Positions 24,047 through 32,507 of a DNA stretch of 48,472 bases are shown in pieces; position 1 is the first letter of the stretch; each line of letters begins with the position of its first letter. This DNA comes from Lachnospiraceae bacterium. GTDB lineage: Bacteria > Bacillota > Clostridia > Lachnospirales > Lachnospiraceae. Under the pieces are notes generated by a model. It was not told the DNA's origin. It saw nothing but the letters and a program-made list of their open reading frames with translations, and did not search any database. The translations under genes and the position numbers were made by a program. Location of the stretch: NCBI GenBank assembly GCA_022791815.1, contig JAAVZU010000004.1:1-48472 (forward strand). Direction: 5' to 3'.

Positions 24047-25693
24047 TTAGGAAGCCTTCCATTCTCTTGTAAAATAATATGGAATATCTGCAAAAGAAAC
24101 TTTATCTCCTTCTGCAAGAACAATTTGTTGATTTTTTTCTATACGTTTTTCATTTACAAAAGTCCCATTTGTGGAATTCAAATCTGTAATAAAGAACTGT
24201 TCCCCCATTTTTTCAATCTTGCTATGCATGCGGCTTATATTTTTCTTTTGCTCTAAACTAGCTGTATCTTTTTGAAATCTGCCTATAAAAAATGGAAACT
24301 CCCCAAGAGATATTAATTCCTGCCCTTGTTCTTCTGGAACAAGGTAACATTGTTTTTTGCTGCATAAATTCTCATTAGCCTGAACTATAGTTTTATCATA
24401 ATCTATTTTTATTGTCTCATCCCCCATATTACAGTTTTCTAACGGTAATGCTATCTCTCTTTGTTTTTCAATATGAGTTACAGAAGATTTTCTCTCAAAA
24501 TCTGACATCTTATGTTGAAATAATTCCTCCATTTTTGTTTGTTTCACAGACTCCCTTTCTTCTTTTATTTCCAAAAAAGGCTTCTTCTCCATATTTTTCT
24601 TATTGAATAAAGACAAAGTTTTCTCTTTTGAAATTTCTTCTTGTTCTAATTTGTTTTCTATCTGAATTTTCTTTTTTTGCTTTAAAAACTTTTTATTTTT
24701 CTCATATTCTTTATATTCTTCCTTATTTTCTATATCTTCCTCCTCTATGGCAAATACTTTACTCAAAATAAACATATCCAATGCCCCTAATATAAATAAC
24801 CCCATTACAGATTTCGTTACAGAAATTCCCTTTTCATCACAAAAAATATCTGACTTTGCTGCTACTGCTAATAACAATAAAAGAGCAATCTGCAAAATAA
24901 TAGTTAATACTATGTTTTCTTTCAGATTCCTTTTATTGCTTTTATTTTTGTTTTTTGTTTTATATCTTCTCAATTTTTTTTCTATAATATGCTTATTTTC
25001 TCCATTACTTTTCTTATCTATTTTTTCCTCTATATTATTTCTGTCAATTTTTCTATTACTTCCACTAGAAATAAGTGATTTTTTATTTTTCTGTACTTGT
25101 GGTTTACTTTCTTTCTCTATGCTTAGGGGATCTATTTTTTTAATTTCTGGTTTCCTAGTTTCCAATGCTACAATCTTCTGCAAATCATTTAAAGTACAAT
25201 GAACTTCCCGGCTTTTCTCATAAAGTTTATATACAATTTGTACAGCATCTTTATCTTGATAATCCACTATATTCATAAAATATGAAAATAACTGGCTAAG
25301 CTGTTCATTAATTTTCTGATTATAATCATGTACATAACAAAGTGATACTGTCCTGCTTTGTATATCTATATAAATATATGCTGGATCCAATACTAAATTA
25401 TCTGGATTTAAAAGATATTCTCTACATTTTCCAATTTCTGTAAGTATCTGTGAAATACACTTTTTTAATGGAAATTCCCTCCATTTTTCCTGATTACCTT
25501 TTTGTTGTAAGTTTTCTTTTCCTGTAATATCATAATAATACTCTTTTTCATTATTTATTTCCCGTATTTCTAAAGGAAGAAAACCATGTACATGTTTTCC
25601 TGCCAACATGTGCAGCATGTAATTTCCTTCTTTTCTTCCTTGTACCACTAAATAGTTTTTTTGAATATCATGTCTGTATTCTGCCTGTAACAT
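24047..25693 (-). CDS. FHA-domain membrane protein with N-terminal DUF6382 (Tad-associated)
   Basis: 548 residues. The N-terminal ~180 residues match the DUF6382 type found with FHA domains in Clostridia. A basic linker leads to two membrane helices (about 262-310), a long charged coil, and a C-terminal FHA domain (about 460-545) with GRF, SRMHSKI and the DLNSTNGTFVN motif, all intact. FHA domains bind phosphothreonine, so the protein probably links pilus assembly to a Ser/Thr kinase encoded elsewhere. The ATG at 25693 follows AAGGAG and is 5 nt from the TadE-2 stop. It is the last gene of the operon. Confidence 0.85.
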   Translation of the reverse strand: MLQAEYRHDIQKNYLVVQGRKEGNYMLHMLAGKHVHGFLPLEIREINNEKEYYYDITGKENLQQKGNQEKWREFPLKKCISQILTEIGKCREYLLNPDNLVLDPAYIYIDIQSRTVSLCYVHDYNQKINEQLSQLFSYFMNIVDYQDKDAVQIVYKLYEKSREVHCTLNDLQKIVALETRKPEIKKIDPLSIEKESKPQVQKNKKSLISSGSNRKIDRNNIEEKIDKKSNGENKHIIEKKLRRYKTKNKNKSNKRNLKENIVLTIILQIALLLLLAVAAKSDIFCDEKGISVTKSVMGLFILGALDMFILSKVFAIEEEDIENKEEYKEYEKNKKFLKQKKKIQIENKLEQEEISKEKTLSLFNKKNMEKKPFLEIKEERESVKQTKMEELFQHKMSDFERKSSVTHIEKQREIALPLENCNMGDETIKIDYDKTIVQANENLCSKKQCYLVPEEQGQELISLGEFPFFIGRFQKDTASLEQKKNISRMHSKIEKMGEQFFITDLNSTNGTFVNEKRIEKNQQIVLAEGDKVSFADIPYYFTREWKAS

Positions 25694-25697
25694 ATCA

Positions 25698-26279
25698 TTA
25701 CTCCTTTACATTTTTTATCTCATCAATTTTTTCCTTGATTTTCTTAAAACCTTTAGCACTCTCCATTGTATCTTGTAATGCTGTATATGCTCTTGTAAAC
25801 TCTGTTGGATTATGTATTGGTACTGATGTATTTAATTGATATCGGTAAGGTGTTCCTCCTAGATACTCATGTACCTTTGGTATTCCTGTGGAAATAGCCA
25901 TATTTAACTGAATTTCTACTTTTGTGTGACTAAGGGAGGCTGTTACACTCTCTACTTTCCCAAATAACGTTTCCTTCTCTGCCATATTTTTTATGGTAGA
26001 AACCAGTGTATTTTTTTCTAATGATAAATTATTGAGAAAATATGTGACTCCACGTTCCCTTCTCTTTTTATAATTAGCCTCTGTAAATAGACTTTCTTTA
26101 TCTTTTATACATATTACCTGTTCTTCTGTTATGTTTGCCACAAGACCTTGTAGCCTGACATAATCGCATAGATAAAAAGTTAAATAACAAAGTGTCATAA
26201 CCAGAAAGAATACAACTGGAAATATGAACATCATCTCTAAGGTTATCATTCCACTCTGATTATCTTTCTTTTTTTTCAT
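25698..26279 (-). CDS. TadE-like pseudopilin (second)
   Basis: 193 residues with a type IV-like prepilin leader: basic KKKKDNQSG, cleavage after Gly, then MITLEMMFIFPVVFFLVMTL with Glu at +5, followed by an outside domain. TadE-like proteins are minor pseudopilins of Flp/Tad pili and are cut by the TadV-type peptidase. The start ATG at 26279 has GGAGGG 6 nt upstream, and it lies 9 nt behind the first TadE-like gene. Confidence 0.85.
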   Translation of the reverse strand: MKKKKDNQSGMITLEMMFIFPVVFFLVMTLCYLTFYLCDYVRLQGLVANITEEQVICIKDKESLFTEANYKKRRERGVTYFLNNLSLEKNTLVSTIKNMAEKETLFGKVESVTASLSHTKVEIQLNMAISTGIPKVHEYLGGTPYRYQLNTSVPIHNPTEFTRAYTALQDTMESAKGFKKIKEKIDEIKNVKE

Positions 26280-26288
26280 GTTACCCTC

Positions 26289-27107
26289 CTAACCCTGACA
26301 TCTTTGGCAAGCTCCCACGCTATTTAGCTCAGAAAGTTTTACCTTTCGCACATCCCTTGTCAAACCACTGCATTCCAAATTTATATGATACCGGTCTCCT
26401 GTAATAGAAATATATACATTGGTCTGGTCAGATACATTTGCGGATTTTGTACATTTATGACAGCTTTTATATTTCCCTCCATTGCGGTTTCTCATTGCCA
26501 AAGCATTTTTATAACTAACACATTCAATTCCAAGATTAATATGTGTACAATAGAGAGATGTATGGTAAACTGTTCCTGTTTTTGTCATATATACATAAAT
26601 GTCTTCCTCTTCCATTTCCTTTTTACTTAACCCAATCTTATCTGTTCCAATAAACCCTCTGTTTTTTACTTGCTGGGTAAACTTTAGAGTAGGTAAAATA
26701 TTGGTCATTACAGGAAACTTTACTTGATATAAAGCGGCAAGGGAAATGTCTCCATCTTTTTCCAAAATAGAACTTTTATACAAAATTCCTGCCTTACCAC
26801 CTTCTATACAACTATTATCCAAAATATCCTCTGGCAGATATTGTGACATGCGGATTCCCGTAAGAGCTCCAGACACCCACTTTTTTGCAGTTTGGCTGCT
26901 ATTACCTTCTTGTTTTTTTCCTCCAACTCCTTTATATATACAGGCATAGCGTGAGGCTTCCTTAGCAGTTTCCCACAAGCTCTGGCTAATTTTTTCCTGT
27001 ATTAGCATAATCTGAAAAAAGTACAAAAGCGTTATAACACAAAATAAGAAAATAGGTAATACCAATGTGGTTTCTAAAGTTACAGAACCTTGATTTCTTT
27101 TTCTCAT
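26289..27107 (-). CDS. TadE-like pseudopilin with two C-terminal Cys/His modules
   Basis: 272 residues from the ATG at 27107 (GGAAAGG upstream). The leader RKRNQG is cut before SVTLETTLVLPIFLFCVITL (Glu at +5), as in TadE pseudopilins. The C-terminal ~95 residues hold two copies of a Y-x-T-x-TG-x-x-YH-x4-C module, each closed by C-x-x-C (TKTGTVYHTSLYCTHI...CHKC and SITGDRYHINLECSGL...CQRC). This is similar to the small Cys/His domains of some exported nucleases and Ada-like metal sites. They may bind metal or form disulfides outside the cell. An in-frame ATG at 27173 lies inside an inverted repeat and is unlikely. Confidence 0.83.
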   Translation of the reverse strand: MRKRNQGSVTLETTLVLPIFLFCVITLLYFFQIMLIQEKISQSLWETAKEASRYACIYKGVGGKKQEGNSSQTAKKWVSGALTGIRMSQYLPEDILDNSCIEGGKAGILYKSSILEKDGDISLAALYQVKFPVMTNILPTLKFTQQVKNRGFIGTDKIGLSKKEMEEEDIYVYMTKTGTVYHTSLYCTHINLGIECVSYKNALAMRNRNGGKYKSCHKCTKSANVSDQTNVYISITGDRYHINLECSGLTRDVRKVKLSELNSVGACQRCQG

Positions 27108-27120
27108 CCTTATCCTTTCC

Positions 27121-27225
27121 TGAACCAGATAAAGATGCCCTTCCGACTTTGAGGATAATATACTTTCATGCACTGCCTTTTATTTGCAATAATTGTAACT
27201 TGAAAGGACATCTTTATCTGGTTCA
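27121..27225. repeat. 105-bp element with 24-bp terminal inverted repeats
   Basis: TGAACCAGATAAAGATG (27121-27137) and its perfect complement (27209-27225) can be extended to 24 bp with two mismatches. The ~57-nt interior is unremarkable. It sits between the DUF5702 gene and the TadE-like gene, directly before the TadE ribosome site. No target-site duplication is visible. It could be a MITE relic or an mRNA stem. Confidence 0.7.
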
Positions 27226-27260
27226 TATTTTATTTTTGATATAACTTTTTATAATTTTCT

Positions 27261-29720
27261 TTAATAAGAATATTCCTGACTAGCCTGAAAACTCCAACTA
27301 TCCTCTTTGATCTTCCATGATTTCATAAAATCCCAAGTGAGGAATTTAGCAGGCAATGTATAGTTACAATCTACTTTTATAGCATAAATACAATCTTCCA
27401 TAGAAAATTTTTTACTATGACGTAACTTCATATTTTCTTCAATTAAATCCATTGTCCGATAATTTTTCTGGGTTTGATTTTCTAAGAATAAAAAAATATC
27501 AATAAATTGCTCATATGAAATTCCCCCTATTCCCAATTTCTTTTTCCCCAACTCCCTCGCTCTGCTTTGTATTTTTTTCTTACTGATGGTAAACATATCA
27601 CTATATTTCAACATAAAATTACTTTTTGTTTTTATAAGAGGTATCTTACTTCCATGTAACAGTGCAGCAACATCCACCAGGCTTTCCTCATAAGACCATA
27701 CTAATAAAATTCCCATCTGGGTTACCCGTATTAAGGGGGCTACTCCAGTAAACCCTACTAATGCGGCAGCCGTGGCATAAGCCTTTTCCTTTCCTTCTGT
27801 ATTTGTAAGCAGATAAGAAAAGTTTGTTATAGTTCGCATCAATAAAATCCGTTCGACAATACTTTCTAAATTGTTTTCATCTGATGCATTTCCACATAAA
27901 ATATATTCTTGTTCATATTTCAAGGGAGTCTTCTTAAATTTAGATTCCCTGCTGACATAACTTTGAAAATATTGATTGATATATGCCTGATATACCAAAG
28001 TATTCGTGAGAGATGTCTGGTTATTTCTCTCTTCATTTTGTTGAAATATATCAGATGCATCTGAAAAAATATCTTTTGCATTATCTCCTTTCACAACGGA
28101 TCCAGTATCTATATTTTTTAGTCCCTCACTCTTTCTTTTATAAGTTTTATAATAGTAATCTGGATTGGATATTGACTTTTTTGATAATTTATTACTATCT
28201 TCCATAACAATGGAAAGAACAGAACTTCCTAAACTCTTTAATGCGGAACTGGGATTGCTGGCACTTTGATTTTTAATATTTTTATAAGAAAATTGAAGGG
28301 AAGATATATCATAAGATTTCAATATACGGATTTGTGCCTGAATTTCTGTTAATTTTTCAGCATAAGAAACCTCTTCCTTTTTTATTTTTTTCTTTAATTC
28401 TGATTCCAGAGACTTCAATACTTTTAAATTTATTGATAATTTATCCTGCATTTCTACTGCCTTCTTTAAGCTGCTCAAATCATTTTTCAACTCTTTCTTT
28501 TGTTCCTTCATCCCCTTATATTCTTCTGAAGAAAGTTTTTCCTTTTGTTCATTTAAAGTTTCCTCATACTTACCCATTTTATCATTTGCTTTTTCCAACT
28601 TCTTCTCTATTTTTCTTATTGTATCAATTGCCTCTTCCATCTTCTTCTTAGAATTGGAAACTATTGTCTTTAACTCTGATTGTTTCGTATTTACTATTTT
28701 TATTGTATTAGAAAAAGCATAAGGTGGTTCTGATGTCGCTGTTGGTTTTGGCGTTATAGTTGGTTCTATAGATGCTGTAGGCAAAGGTGTACTTTTGTTC
28801 TTTTGTTCTTCTTTTCTTTTGGCTTTCTCTGTCTCTCTTGCTTCTTCCTCTTTTCTCGTTTCTTCTTTCTTTTTTGTTTCTTCTTTTACATGTTCTCTTT
28901 GTAACTCTTTAAGCAAATCTTCTATTTCTTCTAGTTTTTTTGTACCATTAATATATTTACTTTGTAGGGATTGATATACAATCTGTTGCTCTATTCCAAC
29001 ATTTCCTTTTGTTATAGATTTTCCACATAGTTGCTTTGCAAAACTTCCTACAGCAGCAAGTTTATTCGCATTTTCAAAAACCAATCCTTTCTCTTTGCAC
29101 TTCAATCCTTCTACTTGTTCTATCAATTTAAGCAATAATTTGCTGGCATCTTCCAAGGCTTCTTCTACCTTAGTTTCTTCTTTCATAATTGTTGACACTG
29201 ATTCACTTTTATCCAATAATCCACAACAATCCAACATCTTTTGTAACATTTCTCCTGTCACTTGATACTTCATAAACTGTACCACTTCATCTTCTACAAG
29301 ACCACCCTCAAAATCTACTGCCCGAATAGCAGAATTCACTTGCAATGATTGTATTTTGATCTGATAGAGATCTGTTCCCTGACTTTCCAGTGCAATACCA
29401 AAAACATTTGATGTTGTCTTAGCGGATAGACTATTTTCCATATAATCCTTAATTTCCTTTGAAATTACTCGAAATTCCAAGCTGTCAGCATCAATTCCTT
29501 TATCCATTAAAAATAACCCATAATCCTCATATAATGGTCTGTAATAATTTGTAAGTTCTGCATCCATAGCTCCTCTTAATGCTCTCTTTACTTCATATCC
29601 TGCTACTCTTACTCTTGCATTTTCCAAAAATGTTGCGATTAAAGCCAACATTACTACAATAATAAATGTTAAATATACTGTAATACTTCCTCTGGATTTT
29701 CCCTTTCTTATTTTTTCCAA
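27261..29720 (-). CDS. DUF5702 protein of the Tad locus (large coiled-coil pseudopilin-like protein)
   Basis: 819 residues from a TTG at 29720 (AAAGGAT upstream). The N-terminus has a leader-like KGKSRG, then a membrane helix SITVYLTFIIVVMLALIATF and the conserved VAGYEVKRALRGAMDAELTNYYRPLYEDYG block of DUF5702 proteins. A long Lys/Glu coiled coil (about 250-480) is broken by a Thr/Pro segment (TASIEPTITPKPTATSEPP). The C-terminal third is globular. DUF5702 proteins occur in Clostridial Flp/Tad operons; they are probably exposed and may act in the pilus base or tip. Function is not established. Confidence 0.85.
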   Translation of the reverse strand: MEKIRKGKSRGSITVYLTFIIVVMLALIATFLENARVRVAGYEVKRALRGAMDAELTNYYRPLYEDYGLFLMDKGIDADSLEFRVISKEIKDYMENSLSAKTTSNVFGIALESQGTDLYQIKIQSLQVNSAIRAVDFEGGLVEDEVVQFMKYQVTGEMLQKMLDCCGLLDKSESVSTIMKEETKVEEALEDASKLLLKLIEQVEGLKCKEKGLVFENANKLAAVGSFAKQLCGKSITKGNVGIEQQIVYQSLQSKYINGTKKLEEIEDLLKELQREHVKEETKKKEETRKEEEARETEKAKRKEEQKNKSTPLPTASIEPTITPKPTATSEPPYAFSNTIKIVNTKQSELKTIVSNSKKKMEEAIDTIRKIEKKLEKANDKMGKYEETLNEQKEKLSSEEYKGMKEQKKELKNDLSSLKKAVEMQDKLSINLKVLKSLESELKKKIKKEEVSYAEKLTEIQAQIRILKSYDISSLQFSYKNIKNQSASNPSSALKSLGSSVLSIVMEDSNKLSKKSISNPDYYYKTYKRKSEGLKNIDTGSVVKGDNAKDIFSDASDIFQQNEERNNQTSLTNTLVYQAYINQYFQSYVSRESKFKKTPLKYEQEYILCGNASDENNLESIVERILLMRTITNFSYLLTNTEGKEKAYATAAALVGFTGVAPLIRVTQMGILLVWSYEESLVDVAALLHGSKIPLIKTKSNFMLKYSDMFTISKKKIQSRARELGKKKLGIGGISYEQFIDIFLFLENQTQKNYRTMDLIEENMKLRHSKKFSMEDCIYAIKVDCNYTLPAKFLTWDFMKSWKIKEDSWSFQASQEYSY

Positions 29721-29737
29721 GTTTTTATCCTTTCTGT

Positions 29738-29826
29738 AACAATTTAGATATCATCACTGTTACAGGCATCTATCTATTGTAAATTGCTTTGCAATGAAGA
29801 CAGATGCTTGTAACTATTTTTTATAT
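29738..29826. repeat. Double-hairpin repeat between pilin and DUF5702 genes (member D)
   Basis: The first hairpin has GTAACA/TGTTAC ends. The second has GCATCTATCT / AGACAGATGC arms enclosing ATTGC-TTT-GCAAT, and GTAACTATT follows. The layout is the same as at 12937 and 15153, although the stem sequence differs. Confidence 0.55.
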
Positions 29827-29949
29827 AGTCTGTGCAGCAAATGCAAGACCTACCTGAACTGTTCCTATTATCTCATAATTATGTAATTGCAAAACTTTCT
29901 ATAAAATATATTTTACAATTGACTATATTTCATAAAAACGAGAAGTTAC

Positions 29950-30147
29950 TTATTTCCCCTTTACATTCAAATCCCCACCTTTCGTTTTAATACTCTTTAT
30001 AGCACTTTGTATAATTGGCTCAATCGTATCTTTAAATAGAACTACCAGACCAATGAGAATAACCACAATTAAGATTACCTCTACACTTCCCATTCCCTCC
30101 TCTTCCTTCCAGAAGTTTTTAAGTGTTTTTACTATTTTGTTTTTCAT
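29950..30147 (-). CDS. Flp/Tad pilin (Flp1-like)
   Basis: 65 residues from ATG 30147 (AAAGGAG 8 nt upstream). The leader MKNKIVKTLKNFWKEEEG is cut before MGSVEVILIVVILIGLVVLF, with Glu at +5 and a hydrophobic helix, ending with a short basic tail. This is the main pilin of the Tad system, processed by the peptidase at 34789 and extruded by TadA/B/C. A second in-frame ATG at 30198 has its own GGAG site and would give a 17-residue longer leader, so the start is not certain. It is flanked by hairpin repeats on both sides. Confidence 0.87.
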   Translation of the reverse strand: MKNKIVKTLKNFWKEEEGMGSVEVILIVVILIGLVVLFKDTIEPIIQSAIKSIKTKGGDLNVKGK

Positions 30148-30223
30148 TGTTCTTTCTCCTTTGTTTGCAATTTCGTTGTTTGTAAATTTCTTACTCATCT
30201 TGTTTTTCTCCTTTTTATAATGT

Positions 30224-30249
30224 GGTAACTATTCACCCCCATAGTTACA
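30224..30249. repeat. Palindromic repeat upstream of the pilin gene (member E)
   Basis: GTAACTAT and ATAGTTAC arms with an 8-nt loop (TTCACCCCC region), between the TadC stop and the pilin ribosome site. Confidence 0.6.
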
Positions 30250-30257
30250 AGTTTTTC

Positions 30258-31730
30258 TTATAATGCCATCATAGCAGGTACCATAATAATTACCATTACC
30301 AATCCAAGCATTATCATCATAGGAGCAAGTAATTTTGTACTTGCCTCCTCTGCAAGGCGTTTTGTCATTTGCTTTCTGTCTTCAAACGCATCTAACGCCT
30401 CATATTCTAAAAGCTCTAATAAGCCCTTGGAACCTTTTTTTAAGTTTTGAGATAACAGCGATCCAAACTTTAAATATGGTAATAATTGGATTCTTTTTCC
30501 AAAATGCTCCAATGCAGTTACCTCTGTTATTCCATTTTGCATTTCATACCAAGTCAGGCACCACTCTTCGTATGCATATCTTGTGTTTACTTTTCCCTTT
30601 TTCTTCTTTTGCAGATATTCTTTAGCAATTTTTTCCCATGCACCGCCAGCAGTCATACCTGCCCCTAGAAGCAAGGTAAATTTATTTACTAAATCTGGAT
30701 AATCCATTAACATCTGTTCGTCATGTTTTTTTCTTTTGTCATTCAAATTTTTATCATAGAAAACCCAGATTACAATAGCAACTACAATTCCTATTCCCAG
30801 AAACGTCATCGCATTACTTTCTATATTTTCTTTATAAGATACCTTTTTGTCCAAAATTTGCTTTGGCAATGTATACTTTTCTTCACTGGAATTTTCCTCT
30901 CCTGCCTCCTCAATTGCTGTAATAACAGCTTCTCTCCATTCTTGTTCTGTAAATTCGCATTTAGAATGGATATGTACCCTAAATGCCACCTCTCTTTCTT
31001 GTTCCTCATAAGATAAAGTTGCCATAAGATTCACAATCTCTCCGTCTTTTGGTATAGCTGTATATTCAATTTCCCCATTATAGGCTAAACAACTACCGTC
31101 TATTATCTGCCAAGAAATCGTAATTAGACTATTAGGAATGCTTTCCATGAGATTTAAATTTTTTATTACCATTTCATTACTTTCATTTTCCCCCAAGTAA
31201 TGAGCTTTTACATATTTTTCTGCTTCTTTTAATGCTATTTTTGCCTCTTCCTGCGTATATGTTCTTTCTGGTATGATAACAGAAATAATCTCTTTCTCTT
31301 GTTCACTTGCAGATACTTCTATATCCACATACTCTTCTCCCTCCCCTTTTTCCTGACGGAGAAAGTATCCATTTTCTTTTAAGAGGTTTGTCCCGCTTTT
31401 CCCAATCTCTGTTACAAAAGAAATTCCAGTAAACAAACTAATCACCAGTAAACATAGAGATAGTTTTTTACACCAATAGAGAATCTGTATTAGTTCTTTA
31501 TCCTCTGATACATAAAGCAAAGATAAAATTTCCTGCTGTTTTTCCTTTTTTTCCATATATTTTCGCAGAGGAGTTTCTAAAAGCAGAAACAAACTTAAGG
31601 GATAAAACCATTTTAATCCATGTTTTTTTTTATCCAGCCCTGCAACAAATTCTTTTTCATAGTTTCTTGTGTATACCATTCCAGCAGTCAGTAAAGCTGC
31701 AAGAACAAAACAAAGTAAAATACACCACAT
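30258..31730 (-). CDS. tadC: TadC-like inner-membrane platform protein with large extra domain
   Basis: 490 residues, against about 300 for usual TadC. The C-terminal ~150 residues are a type II secretion F domain (LLGAGMTAGGAWEKIA, LPYLKFGSLLSQNLKKGSKG, final helix VMVIIMVPAMMAL). The N-terminal part has two or three membrane helices, then ~200 residues (about 125-315) of Glu-rich, beta-like sequence with no helices before the next membrane segment (MTFLGIGIVVAIVIWVF). That part should lie outside the membrane. Ribosome site GGAGG 7 nt from the ATG. It follows TadB by 9 nt. Confidence 0.88.
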   Translation of the reverse strand: MWCILLCFVLAALLTAGMVYTRNYEKEFVAGLDKKKHGLKWFYPLSLFLLLETPLRKYMEKKEKQQEILSLLYVSEDKELIQILYWCKKLSLCLLVISLFTGISFVTEIGKSGTNLLKENGYFLRQEKGEGEEYVDIEVSASEQEKEIISVIIPERTYTQEEAKIALKEAEKYVKAHYLGENESNEMVIKNLNLMESIPNSLITISWQIIDGSCLAYNGEIEYTAIPKDGEIVNLMATLSYEEQEREVAFRVHIHSKCEFTEQEWREAVITAIEEAGEENSSEEKYTLPKQILDKKVSYKENIESNAMTFLGIGIVVAIVIWVFYDKNLNDKRKKHDEQMLMDYPDLVNKFTLLLGAGMTAGGAWEKIAKEYLQKKKKGKVNTRYAYEEWCLTWYEMQNGITEVTALEHFGKRIQLLPYLKFGSLLSQNLKKGSKGLLELLEYEALDAFEDRKQMTKRLAEEASTKLLAPMMIMLGLVMVIIMVPAMMAL

Positions 31731-31739
31731 AGATTCCTC

Positions 31740-32507
31740 CTATAATTTAATATCTGTGATCTTTTGTCCCACAAGATAGGCTCCGATATAGACAAATAAT
31801 ATAACTGTCATAATTACACAGCCTAAAAAGTTGTGATAAAGGCAATCTAAAAATCCTGGAGAACTAAACCACATATATCCAATGATCCCAAGGGGAACTA
31901 CACTCATGATATTAGTTTCCAGCTTTTTGGCTGAAATTAAAGTTTCTAATTCTCTTTGTACCTCTATTTTCTCTCCAATATTTTTTTCTGTTTGTTTAAT
32001 TACTTTAATCAAATCACCACCAGTCCTTTTAGCTGTTTGCACAATTTCTGCAAAACTTTCCACATCTTCTACCTGGGTTCTTTCTGCCAATTCCATTAAA
32101 ATATCTTCTATATTTTTATTCAATGCCAACTGCTGGTTCATCCATTGAAATTCTCTTATAATATCTGCCTCTTTTCCATACATAAGTAACAAATCGTGGC
32201 TTGCCTCTAAAAATGCATTTTCAATAGAATAACCTGCATTCAAGGCAGATGATAAGCATAAAATTCCCTGACGAAACTGTTGGTTAAACATCCATTTTCT
32301 TTTTTGGCATAAAATTTTTCTTTGATACTCTACAAATACAAATCCAAAAGGAAATAAAAGAATGACCGCCCAGACACTTTTATAAAATAAAAATCCTACC
32401 ATACTAGATAATCCAATTCCTATAAGAAAATATTTTGTCCATTCTCCCTTTGTATAAATATAGTTATCATACTCATATTTACTCTTTTTCTTCTTATTTA
32501 AAATCAC
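31740..32507 (-). CDS. tadB: TadB-like inner-membrane platform protein
   Basis: 255 residues with a type II secretion F domain: paired N-terminal helices (about 25-60), the cytoplasmic core (LCLSSALNAGYSIENAFLEA, AKRTGGDLIKVIKQ) and two C-terminal helices. With TadC it forms the membrane platform on which TadA acts. The start is GTG at 32507, overlapping the TadA stop as GTGA. Confidence 0.92.
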   Translation of the reverse strand: MILNKKKKSKYEYDNYIYTKGEWTKYFLIGIGLSSMVGFLFYKSVWAVILLFPFGFVFVEYQRKILCQKRKWMFNQQFRQGILCLSSALNAGYSIENAFLEASHDLLLMYGKEADIIREFQWMNQQLALNKNIEDILMELAERTQVEDVESFAEIVQTAKRTGGDLIKVIKQTEKNIGEKIEVQRELETLISAKKLETNIMSVVPLGIIGYMWFSSPGFLDCLYHNFLGCVIMTVILFVYIGAYLVGQKITDIKL

